A model generated the notes under the pieces. The model did not search any database, was not told the DNA's origin, and worked only from the letters and a program-made list of their open reading frames with translations. The translations under genes were made by a program, and so were the position numbers. A stretch of 11,288 nucleotides of DNA from Obelidium mucronatum (taxonomy: Eukaryota; Chytridiomycota; Chytridiomycetes; Chytridiales; Chytriomycetaceae). Shown one piece after another: positions 1-7,227 of the stretch (position 1 is the first letter of the stretch; every line of letters starts with the position of its first letter). Location of the stretch: assembly GCA_025765595.1 (NCBI GenBank), contig JAIVFH010000653.1, positions 1 through 11,288 on the forward strand, written 5' to 3'.

Positions 1-333
1 AAACTACAGCACACTGTATTCCCGCGTGGTCTCCCACCGCAGTACTGACAATGCCATCACCAGCTTAACTTCGGAGATCGGACGGGATCCGGTGCTTTTT
101 GGTGTGTATGGCCGTAGTTGCAGGTTCTGTTTCTGTGTTGCGCTTTATACGATGACAGCTGTCAAAAACAGCAAACTATGAAAAAAAAACTCTTTTTTCT
201 TTGGAACCAGGGCGGCCCTTGAAATAAAGCCGGCTGTCAAAAAATAAAATTTGTTGTCTTGACAAACTGATTACCATAACAGATGTCCGCCTGCCTGTTT
301 CTTTAGTTTTGGCTGCTATGAGGCATCTCAAAA
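1..333 (+). repeat. Unit 1, long type, 5'-truncated by window edge
   Basis: Begins in the last bases of the A block and holds B1, core and B2. It differs from the other long units by one missing T before the palindrome (CGATGACAG instead of CGATTGACAG), which shortens the palindrome to 12 bp (153-164), and by an A tract of 9 rather than 10 (181-189). Confidence 0.97.
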
Positions 334-561
334 ATGGAGAAAAGTCTGGGCAAGGCTTCTTCAAAGTTTGGAAGAGATGCGAGCCAGGTAGAGCGCGTGA
401 AAACTAGAAAAGGGAATTCAAAACAAAAGGCTCCTGCCCACTTTACGCAAGAAGCCGGTGTGCTAGCGTGGCGCCGTTGGCACGCCTATGTTGGCAGAAA
501 TTCCGCGCACAACACGAAAAGAAAAAAGAGGTTGCCGATTTGTGGCAGAAACCATGTGTAG
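334..561 (+). other. Recurrent basic 75-codon ORF, doubtful coding value
   Basis: The product would be Lys/Arg-rich (starts MEKSLGKASSKFGRD, ends KKRLPICGRNHV) with no recognised domain, signal peptide or membrane segment. The same protein is encoded intact in 13 of 20 A blocks, starting at 334, 3228, 3624, 4326, 4723, 6128, 7228, 7934, 8643, 9038, 9741, 10136 and 10531. It is broken by one-base indels in units 4, 5, 6, 11, 13 and 21, and its ATG is AAG in unit 3. With almost no substitutions between copies, codon-level selection cannot be tested here. No obvious promoter. Probably a by-product of repetition. Confidence 0.12.
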
Positions 562-566
562 AGCAA

Positions 567-584
567 TTTTTTTTTTTTGTTTTT
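567..584 (+). repeat. Variable T tract T12-G-T5 (reference copy)
   Basis: Present in all 20 A blocks. First-run length and G position by unit 2 to 21: 12, 13(T4), 14(T3), 13, 13(T4), 12, 12, 13, 13, 12, 12, 13, 11, 11, pure T17, 13, pure T17, 12, 13, 12; the second run is T5 unless noted. A purine-rich stretch (AAAAGAAAAAAGAGG) lies about 30 bases upstream and could pair with it as RNA or single-stranded DNA. The run could act as an RNA polymerase III terminator, a nucleosome-excluding tract or the footprint of a poly(A) tail on the opposite strand; the sequence does not decide. Confidence 0.9.
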
Positions 585-634
585 GCTTTGGCGCAGTACT
601 TGCCGCCATTGTTGAAAGCAATAGTGACCACAGA

Positions 635-644
635 CTCCATGGAG
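635..644 (+). repeat. 10-bp palindrome CTCCATGGAG in the A block
   Basis: A perfect dyad containing the NcoI site, present in every A block and unchanged in all copies. It could be a protein site or chance. Confidence 0.5.
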
Positions 645-725
645 CGAGCGCCAAATTATGCAGGATGTGTCTTGGAGATTTTTGCGTGCAGCCGCGAAAA
701 AAACTACAGCACACTGTATTCCCGC

Positions 726-737
726 GTGGTCTCCCAC
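726..737 (+). repeat. Small hairpin GTGG-TCTC-CCAC in B1
   Basis: A 4-bp stem with a 4-base loop at the left end of B1, next to the CGCAGTACT 9-mer. Weak alone; noted because it is unchanged in all long copies. Confidence 0.3.
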
Positions 738-852
738 CGCAGTACTGACAATGCCATCACCAGCTTAACTTCGGAGATCGGACGGGATCCGGTGCTTTTT
801 GGTGTGTATGGCCGTAGTTGCAGGTTCTGTTTCTGTGTTGCGCTTTATACGA

Positions 853-866
853 TTGACAGCTGTCAA
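853..866 (+). promoter_or_regulatory. 14-bp perfect palindrome TTGACAGCTGTCAA
   Basis: The sequence equals its own reverse complement and is present in every long unit (12-bp form in unit 1) but not in short units. The inner TGACAGCTGTCA matches the known palindromic site of animal TALE-class homeodomain proteins (MEIS/PREP/TGIF). It also resembles a generic dyad operator. A binding role is inference; what is seen is the dyad and its restriction to B1. Confidence 0.45.
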
Positions 867-881
867 AAACAGCAAACTATG

Positions 882-891
882 AAAAAAAAAA
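882..891 (+). repeat. Variable A tract (A9-A11) in B1
   Basis: A homopolymer present only in long units, followed by CTC and a T6 run. It is A9 in unit 1, A11 in units 10 and 14 and A10 in the others. Length changes here move the frame of the overlapping 153-codon ORF, so the protein end is either TLFSLEPGRPLK or NSFFFGTRAALEIKPAVKK. Confidence 0.85.
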
Positions 892-910
892 CTCTTTTTT
901 CTTTGGAACC

Positions 911-921
911 AGGGCGGCCCT
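911..921 (+). repeat. Inverted repeat AGGGC-G-GCCCT in B1
   Basis: A perfect 5-bp GC-rich dyad around a single G, just upstream of the first AATAAA. Seen in all long units without change. Confidence 0.45.
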
Positions 922-924
922 TGA

Positions 925-950
925 AATAAAGCCGGCTGTCAAAAAATAAA
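925..950 (+). promoter_or_regulatory. Two AATAAA motifs with a GT-rich tail
   Basis: AATAAA at 925-930 and again at 945-950, followed by TTTGTTGTCTTG (952-963). This is the layout of a metazoan cleavage and polyadenylation signal with a U/GU-rich downstream element. Both hexamers are lost in short units. The 153-codon ORF stop TAA overlaps the first hexamer. Such motifs are common by chance in A-rich DNA. Confidence 0.25.
928..942 (+). other. 15-bp core AAAGCCGGCTGTCAA kept in both unit types
   Basis: In long units it lies between B1 and B2; in short units (for example 3609-3623) it directly joins one A block to the next. It holds a GCCGGC dyad and a TGTCAA half-site like that of the nearby palindrome. 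It is the only part of the long-specific region that short units retain. Confidence 0.8.
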
Positions 951-955
951 ATTTG

Positions 956-967
956 TTGTCTTGACAA
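956..967 (+). repeat. Short inverted repeat TTGTC-TT-GACAA
   Basis: A 5-bp perfect stem with a two-base centre in B2. It again contains the TTGACA motif and is found only in long units. Confidence 0.5.
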
Positions 968-1008
968 ACTGATTACCATAACAGATGTCCGCCTGCCTGT
1001 TTCTTTAG
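968..1008 (+). promoter_or_regulatory. 3' splice-acceptor look-alike at the end of B2
   Basis: A branch-site-like CTGAT (969-973), then a pyrimidine-rich run CCGCCTGCCTGTTTCTTT ending in AG at 1007-1008. ATG codons follow at 1020 and, in most units, at the start of the next A block. The layout fits a cis or trans splice acceptor before the 75-codon ORF, but no matching 5' splice site or spliced leader was found and short units lack it. Confidence 0.15.
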
Positions 1009-1035
1009 TTTTGGCTGCTATGAGGCATCTCAAAA

Positions 1036-1430
1036 AAGGAGAAAAGTCTGGGCAAGGCTTCTTCAAAGTTTGGAAGAGATGCGAGCCAGGTAGAGCGCGT
1101 GAAAACTAGAAAAGGGAATTCAAAACAAAAGGCTCCTGCCCACTTTACGCAAGAAGCCGGTGTGCTAGCGTGGCGCCGTTGGCACGCCTATGTTGGCAGA
1201 AATTCCGCGCACAACACGAAAAGAAAAAAGAGGTTGCCGATTTGTGGCAGAAACCATGTGTAGAGCAATTTTTTTTTTTTTGTTTTGCTTTGGCGCAGTA
1301 CTTGCCGCCATTGTTGAAAGCAATAGTGACCACAGACTCCATGGAGCGAGCGCCAAATTATGCAGGATGTGTCTTGGAGATTTTTGCGTGCAGCCGCGAA
1401 AAAAACTACACACACAAAGCCGGCTGTCAA
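1036..1430 (+). repeat. Unit 3, short type, 395 bp
   Basis: The ATG at the unit start is changed to AAG (T to A at 1037), one of the very few substitutions in the window. The T tract is T13-G-T4, the same total length as the reference with the G moved one place. One G is lost near the A/core junction, giving CTACACACAC in place of CTACAGCACAC. Confidence 0.97.
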
Positions 1431-1822
1431 ATGGAGAAAAGTCTGGGCAAGGCTTCTTCAAAGTTTGGAAGAGATGCGAGCCAGGTAGAGCGCGTGAAAA
1501 CTAGAAAAGGGAATTCAAAACAAAAGGCTCCTGCCCACTTTACGCAAGAAGCCGGTGTGCTAGCGTGGCGCCGTTGGCACGCCTATGTTGGAGATTCCGC
1601 GCACAACACGAAAAGAAAAAAAGGTTGCCGATTTGTGGCAGAAACCATGTGTAGAGCAATTTTTTTTTTTTTTGTTTGCTTTGGCGCAGTACTTGCCGCC
1701 ATTGTTGAAAGCAATAGTGACCACAGACTCCATGGAGCGAGCGCCAAATTATGCAGGATGTGTCTTGGAGATTTTTGCGTGCAGCCGCGAAAAAAACTAC
1801 AGCACACAAAGCCGGCTGTCAA
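1431..1822 (+). repeat. Unit 4, short type, 392 bp
   Basis: Three bases are missing in TTGGCAGAAATTCC (here TTGGAGATTCC, near 1588) and one G is missing in the following A/G-rich run, giving a net loss of four bases. The T tract is T14-G-T3, so the G has moved two places compared with unit 2. Confidence 0.97.
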
Positions 1823-2524
1823 ATGGAGAAAAGTCTGGGCAAGGCTTCTTCAAAGTTTGGAAGAGATGCGAGCCAGGTAGAGCGCGTGAAAACTAGAAAA
1901 GGGAATTCAAAACAAAAGGCTCCTGCCCACTTTACGCAAGAAGCCGGTGTGCTAGCGTGGCGCCGTTGGCACGCCTATGTTGGCAGAAATTCCGCGCACA
2001 ACACGAAAAGAAAAAGAGGTTGCCGATTTGTGGCAGAAACCATGTGTAGAGCAATTTTTTTTTTTTTGTTTTTGCTTTGGCGCAGTACTTGCCGCCATTG
2101 TTGAAAGCAATAGTGACCACAGACTCCATGGAGCGAGCGCCAAATTATGCAGGATGTGTCTTGGAGATTTTTGCGTGCAGCCGCGAAAAAAACTACAGCA
2201 CACTGTATTCCCGCGTGGTCTCCCACCGCAGTACTGACAATGCCATCACCAGCTTAACTTCGGAGATCGGACGGGATCCGGTGCTTTTTGGTGTGTATGG
2301 CCGTAGTTGCAGGTTCTGTTTCTGTGTTGCGCTTTATACGATTGACAGCTGTCAAAAACAGCAAACTATGAAAAAAAAAACTCTTTTTTCTTTGGAACCA
2401 GGGCGGCCCTTGAAATAAAGCCGGCTGTCAAAAAATAAAATTTGTTGTCTTGACAAACTGATTACCATAACAGATGTCCGCCTGCCTGTTTCTTTAGTTT
2501 TGGCTGCTATGAGGCATCTCAAAA
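1823..2524 (+). repeat. Unit 5, long type, 702 bp
   Basis: One A is lost from the A/G-rich run near 2010 and one T is gained in the T tract (T13-G-T5), so the total length equals the reference although the reading frame between them is shifted. Confidence 0.97.
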
Positions 2525-3227
2525 ATGGAGAAAAGTCTGGGTCAAGGCTTCTTCAAAGTTTGGAAGAGATGCGAGCCAGGTAGAGCGCGTGAAAACTAGA
2601 AAAGGGAATTCAAAACAAAAGGCTCCTGCCCACTTTACGCAAGAAGCCGGTGTGCTAGCGTGGCGCCGTTGGCACGCCTATGTTGGCAGAAATTCCGCGC
2701 ACAACACGAAAAGAAAAAAGAGGTTGCCTGATTTGTGGCAGAAACCATGTGTAGAGCAATTTTTTTTTTTTTGTTTTGCTTTGGCGAGTACTTGCCGCCA
2801 TTGTTGAAAGCAATAGTGACCACAGACTCCATGGAGCGAGCGCCAAATTATGCAGGATGTGTCTTGGAGATTTTTGCGTGCAGCCGCGAAAAAAACTACA
2901 GCACACTGTATTCCCCGCGTGGTCTCCCACCGCAGTACTGACAATGCCATCACCAGCTTAACTTCGGAGATCGGACGGGATCCGGTGCTTTTTGGTGTGT
3001 ATGGCCGTAGTTGCAGGTTCTGTTTCTGTGTTGCGCTTTATACGATTGACAGCTGTCAAAAACAGCAAACTATGAAAAAAAAAACTCTTTTTTCTTTGGA
3101 ACCAGGGCGGCCCTTGAAATAAAGCCGGCTGTCAAAAAATAAAATTTGTTGTCTTGACAAACTGATTACCATAACAGATGTCCGCCTGCCTGTTTCTTTA
3201 GTTTTGGCTGCTATGGGCATCTCAAAA
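2525..3227 (+). repeat. Unit 6, long type, 703 bp, most divergent long copy
   Basis: Carries five scattered one-base indels: extra T at 2542 and at 2729, a lost C in GGCGCAGTACT, an extra C at the start of B1 (TATTCCCCGCG), and a lost A in CTATGAGGCAT near the end. T tract is T13-G-T4. Confidence 0.97.
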
Positions 3228-3623
3228 ATGGAGAAAAGTCTGGGCAAGGCTTCTTCAAAGTTTGGAAGAGATGCGAGCCAGGTAGAGCGCGTGAAAACTA
3301 GAAAAGGGAATTCAAAACAAAAGGCTCCTGCCCACTTTACGCAAGAAGCCGGTGTGCTAGCGTGGCGCCGTTGGCACGCCTATGTTGGCAGAAATTCCGC
3401 GCACAACACGAAAAGAAAAAAGAGGTTGCCGATTTGTGGCAGAAACCATGTGTAGAGCAATTTTTTTTTTTTGTTTTTGCTTTGGCGCAGTACTTGCCGC
3501 CATTGTTGAAAGCAATAGTGACCACAGACTCCATGGAGCGAGCGCCAAATTATGCAGGATGTGTCTTGGAGATTTTTGCGTGCAGCCGCGAAAAAAACTA
3601 CAGCACACAAAGCCGGCTGTCAA
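3228..3623 (+). repeat. Unit 7, short type, 396 bp, short-unit reference
   Basis: Matches the short-unit consensus: A block 3228-3608 followed directly by the 15-bp core 3609-3623. T tract is T12-G-T5. Confidence 0.97.
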
Positions 3624-4325
3624 ATGGAGAAAAGTCTGGGCAAGGCTTCTTCAAAGTTTGGAAGAGATGCGAGCCAGGTAGAGCGCGTGAAAACTAGAAA
3701 AGGGAATTCAAAACAAAAGGCTCCTGCCCACTTTACGCAAGAAGCCGGTGTGCTAGCGTGGCGCCGTTGGCACGCCTATGTTGGCAGAAATTCCGCGCAC
3801 AACACGAAAAGAAAAAAGAGGTTGCCGATTTGTGGCAGAAACCATGTGTAGAGCAATTTTTTTTTTTTGTTTTTGCTTTGGCGCAGTACTTGCCGCCATT
3901 GTTGAAAGCAATAGTGACCACAGACTCCATGGAGCGAGCGCCAAATTATGCAGGATGTGTCTTGGAGATTTTTGCGTGCAGCCGCGAAAAAAACTATAGC
4001 ACACTGTATTCCCGCGTGGTCTCCCACCGCAGTACTGACAATGCCATCACCAGCTTAACTTCGGAGATCGGACGGGATCCGGTGCTTTTTGGTGTGTATG
4101 GCCGTAGTTGCAGGTTCTGTTTCTGTGTTGCGCTTTATACGATTGACAGCTGTCAAAAACAGCAAACTATGAAAAAAAAAACTCTTTTTTCTTTGGAACC
4201 AGGGCGGCCCTTGAAATAAAGCCGGCTGTCAAAAAATAAAATTTGTTGTCTTGACAAACTGATTACCATAACAGATGTCCGCCTGCCTGTTTCTTTAGTT
4301 TTGGCTGCTATGAGGCATCTCAAAA
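3624..4325 (+). repeat. Unit 8, long type, 702 bp
   Basis: Equal to unit 2 apart from one C to T change at 3997 (CTATAGCAC for CTACAGCAC). This and T1037A are the only clear isolated substitutions I found in the array. Confidence 0.97.
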
Positions 4326-4722
4326 ATGGAGAAAAGTCTGGGCAAGGCTTCTTCAAAGTTTGGAAGAGATGCGAGCCAGGTAGAGCGCGTGAAAACTAGA
4401 AAAGGGAATTCAAAACAAAAGGCTCCTGCCCACTTTACGCAAGAAGCCGGTGTGCTAGCGTGGCGCCGTTGGCACGCCTATGTTGGCAGAAATTCCGCGC
4501 ACAACACGAAAAGAAAAAAGAGGTTGCCGATTTGTGGCAGAAACCATGTGTAGAGCAATTTTTTTTTTTTTGTTTTTGCTTTGGCGCAGTACTTGCCGCC
4601 ATTGTTGAAAGCAATAGTGACCACAGACTCCATGGAGCGAGCGCCAAATTATGCAGGATGTGTCTTGGAGATTTTTGCGTGCAGCCGCGAAAAAAACTAC
4701 AGCACACAAAGCCGGCTGTCAA
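4326..4722 (+). repeat. Unit 9, short type, 397 bp
   Basis: Equal to the short reference except for one extra T in the T tract (T13-G-T5). Confidence 0.97.
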
Positions 4723-5426
4723 ATGGAGAAAAGTCTGGGCAAGGCTTCTTCAAAGTTTGGAAGAGATGCGAGCCAGGTAGAGCGCGTGAAAACTAGAAAA
4801 GGGAATTCAAAACAAAAGGCTCCTGCCCACTTTACGCAAGAAGCCGGTGTGCTAGCGTGGCGCCGTTGGCACGCCTATGTTGGCAGAAATTCCGCGCACA
4901 ACACGAAAAGAAAAAAGAGGTTGCCGATTTGTGGCAGAAACCATGTGTAGAGCAATTTTTTTTTTTTTGTTTTTGCTTTGGCGCAGTACTTGCCGCCATT
5001 GTTGAAAGCAATAGTGACCACAGACTCCATGGAGCGAGCGCCAAATTATGCAGGATGTGTCTTGGAGATTTTTGCGTGCAGCCGCGAAAAAAACTACAGC
5101 ACACTGTATTCCCGCGTGGTCTCCCACCGCAGTACTGACAATGCCATCACCAGCTTAACTTCGGAGATCGGACGGGATCCGGTGCTTTTTGGTGTGTATG
5201 GCCGTAGTTGCAGGTTCTGTTTCTGTGTTGCGCTTTATACGATTGACAGCTGTCAAAAACAGCAAACTATGAAAAAAAAAAACTCTTTTTTCTTTGGAAC
5301 CAGGGCGGCCCTTGAAATAAAGCCGGCTGTCAAAAAATAAAATTTGTTGTCTTGACAAACTGATTACCATAACAGATGTCCGCCTGCCTGTTTCTTTAGT
5401 TTTGGCTGCTATGAGGCATCTCAAAA
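4723..5426 (+). repeat. Unit 10, long type, 704 bp
   Basis: Two one-base expansions relative to unit 2: T tract T13-G-T5 and A tract A11 in B1. Confidence 0.97.
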
Positions 5427-6127
5427 ATGGAGAAAGTCTGGGCAAGGCTTCTTCAAAGTTTGGAAGAGATGCGAGCCAGGTAGAGCGCGTGAAAACTAGA
5501 AAAGGGAATTCAAAACAAAAGGCTCCTGCCCACTTTACGCAAGAAGCCGGTGTGCTAGCGTGGCGCCGTTGGCACGCCTATGTTGGCAGAAATTCCGCGC
5601 ACAACACGAAAAGAAAAAAGAGGTTGCCGATTTGTGGCAGAAACCATGTGTAGAGCAATTTTTTTTTTTTGTTTTTGCTTTGGCGCAGTACTTGCCGCCA
5701 TTGTTGAAAGCAATAGTGACCACAGACTCCATGGAGCGAGCGCCAAATTATGCAGGATGTGTCTTGGAGATTTTTGCGTGCAGCCGCGAAAAAAACTACA
5801 GCACACTGTATTCCCGCGTGGTCTCCCACCGCAGTACTGACAATGCCATCACCAGCTTAACTTCGGAGATCGGACGGGATCCGGTGCTTTTTGGTGTGTA
5901 TGGCCGTAGTTGCAGGTTCTGTTTCTGTGTTGCGCTTTATACGATTGACAGCTGTCAAAAACAGCAAACTATGAAAAAAAAAACTCTTTTTTCTTTGGAA
6001 CCAGGGCGGCCCTTGAAATAAAGCCGGCTGTCAAAAAATAAAATTTGTTGTCTTGACAAACTGATTACCATAACAGATGTCCGCCTGCCTGTTTCTTTAG
6101 TTTTGGCTGCTATGAGGCATCTCAAAA
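5427..6127 (+). repeat. Unit 11, long type, 701 bp
   Basis: One A is lost right after the unit start (GGAGAAAGTC for GGAGAAAAGTC); otherwise identical to unit 2. The loss breaks the 75-codon ORF at its fourth codon. Confidence 0.97.
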
Positions 6128-6523
6128 ATGGAGAAAAGTCTGGGCAAGGCTTCTTCAAAGTTTGGAAGAGATGCGAGCCAGGTAGAGCGCGTGAAAACTA
6201 GAAAAGGGAATTCAAAACAAAAGGCTCCTGCCCACTTTACGCAAGAAGCCGGTGTGCTAGCGTGGCGCCGTTGGCACGCCTATGTTGGCAGAAATTCCGC
6301 GCACAACACGAAAAGAAAAAAGAGGTTGCCGATTTGTGGCAGAAACCATGTGTAGAGCAATTTTTTTTTTTTGTTTTTGCTTTGGCGCAGTACTTGCCGC
6401 CATTGTTGAAAGCAATAGTGACCACAGACTCCATGGAGCGAGCGCCAAATTATGCAGGATGTGTCTTGGAGATTTTTGCGTGCAGCCGCGAAAAAAACTA
6501 CAGCACACAAAGCCGGCTGTCAA
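6128..6523 (+). repeat. Unit 12, short type, 396 bp
   Basis: Indistinguishable from unit 7 by eye, including T12-G-T5. Units 7 and 12 are about 2.5 kb apart yet identical. Confidence 0.97.
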
Positions 6524-7227
6524 ATGGAGAAAAGTCTGGGCAAGGCTTCTTCAAAGTTTGGAAGAGATGCGAGCCAGGTAGAGCGCGTGAAAAACTAGAA
6601 AAGGGAATTCAAAAACAAAAGGCTCCTGCCCACTTTACGCAAGAAGCCGGTGTGCTAGCGTGGCGCCGTTGGCACGCCTATGTTGGCAGAAATTCCGCGC
6701 ACAACACGAAAAGAAAAAAGAGGTTGCCGATTTGTGGCAGAAACCATGTGTAGAGCAATTTTTTTTTTTTTGTTTTTGCTTGGCGCAGTACTTGCCGCCA
6801 TTGTTGAAAGCAATAGTGACCACAGACTCCATGGAGCGAGCGCCAAATTATGCAGGATGTGTCTTGGAGATTTTTGCGTGCAGCCGCGAAAAAAACTACA
6901 GCACACTGTATTCCCGCGTGGTCTCCCACCGCAGTACTGACAATGCCATCACCAGCTTAACTTCGGAGATCGGACGGGATCCGGTGCTTTTTGGTGTGTA
7001 TGGCCGTAGTTGCAGGTTCTGTTTCTGTGTTGCGCTTTATACGATTGACAGCTGTCAAAAACAGCAAACTATGAAAAAAAAAACTCTTTTTTCTTTGGAA
7101 CCAGGGCGGCCCTTGAAATAAAGCCGGCTGTCAAAAAATAAAATTTGTTGTCTTGACAAACTGATTACCATAACAGATGTCCGCCTGCCTGTTTCTTTAG
7201 TTTTGGCTGCTATGAGGCATCTCAAAA
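6524..7227 (+). repeat. Unit 13, long type, 704 bp
   Basis: One extra A in GTGAAAACTAG and one in TTCAAAACAAAAGG, one extra T in the T tract (T13-G-T5) and one T lost in GCTTTGG. The last two cancel, so the 153-codon frame stays open across the tract with a changed FFFFCFCLAQ stretch. Confidence 0.97.

Larger units (their letters stand above)
715..927 (+). repeat. B1 segment, 213 bp, absent from short units
   Basis: Runs from TGTATTCCC to CTTGAAAT. It has no matching terminal inverted repeats and no target-site duplication at the points where short units lack it, so it does not look like a mobile element. It contains the BamHI site (785-790), the 14-bp palindrome, the A tract and a GGGC/GCCC dyad. 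No recognisable gene. Confidence 0.9.
468..929 (+). other. Recurrent 153-codon ORF across A and B1, doubtful coding value
   Basis: The longest frame that recurs unbroken within long units: 468-929, 3758-4219, 5560-6021, and 6660-7121 with a changed stretch. The T tract codes for a phenylalanine run inside a hydrophobic stretch (about residues 33-52, FFFFVFALAQYLPPLLKAIV). Its stop codon overlaps AATAAA. In the other six long units the T-tract length or nearby indels put the two halves in different frames. It overlaps the 75-codon ORF in another frame, so both cannot readily be real. No family recognised; I regard it as fortuitous. Confidence 0.1.
334..1035 (+). repeat. Unit 2, long type, 702 bp, taken as reference
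   Basis: Matches the long-unit consensus. A block 334-714, B1 715-927, core 928-942, B2 943-1035. T tract is T12-G-T5 and A tract is A10. The motif entries below are mapped on this copy and recur at the same relative place in the other long units. Confidence 0.97.
943..1035 (+). repeat. B2 segment, 93 bp, absent from short units
   Basis: Runs from AAAATAAAATTTG to CATCTCAAAA. TCAAAAA occurs at both edges (GTCAAAAAATAAA on the left, CTCAAAAATGG on the right), so slippage or deletion between these repeats could have removed it, with two further A lost in the short-unit junction TCAAATGG. Confidence 0.9.

Noticed and set aside
562..584. Intrinsic (rho-independent) terminator at the T tract
   Set aside because: No GC-rich hairpin directly precedes the T run; the small TTGCC/GGCAG stem is about 20 bases upstream.
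585..602. Similarity of GCTTTGGCGCAGT to the 5' end of U4 snRNA (GCTTTGCGCAGT)
   Set aside because: Needs a one-base gap, and the following bases do not match the U4 stem or Sm regions.
588..624. RNA polymerase III A-box-like TGGCGCAGTAC and B-box-like GTTGAAAGC
   Set aside because: Each has a mismatch at a conserved base and they are only about 10 bases apart, far closer than in tRNA-type promoters. No tRNA fold.
806..850. Spliced-leader-like pieces (CCGTAG as in dinoflagellate SL; GTTTCTGT with TTTATA as in kinetoplastid SL exons)
   Set aside because: Only 6-8 bases agree in each case and the rest of the exon is absent.
715..927. B1 as an inserted transposon
   Set aside because: The ends TGTATT and GAAAT are not inverted repeats and no target duplication flanks it.
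961..985. Bacterial sigma-70 promoter with TTGACA as -35 box
   Set aside because: No TATAAT-like hexamer at 16-18 bases, and the array does not look bacterial.
863..1066. 67-codon minus-strand ORF (starts MKKPCPDFSPF) recurring at B/A junctions
   Set aside because: Recurs only as part of the repeat, overlaps the splice-like and AATAAA motifs on the other strand, no family recognised, and changes length with the A tract.
1170..1880. 236-codon ORF across units 3 to 5, the longest in the window
   Set aside because: It exists only because indels in units 3 and 4 join frames that are separate in all other copies. No recognised domain.
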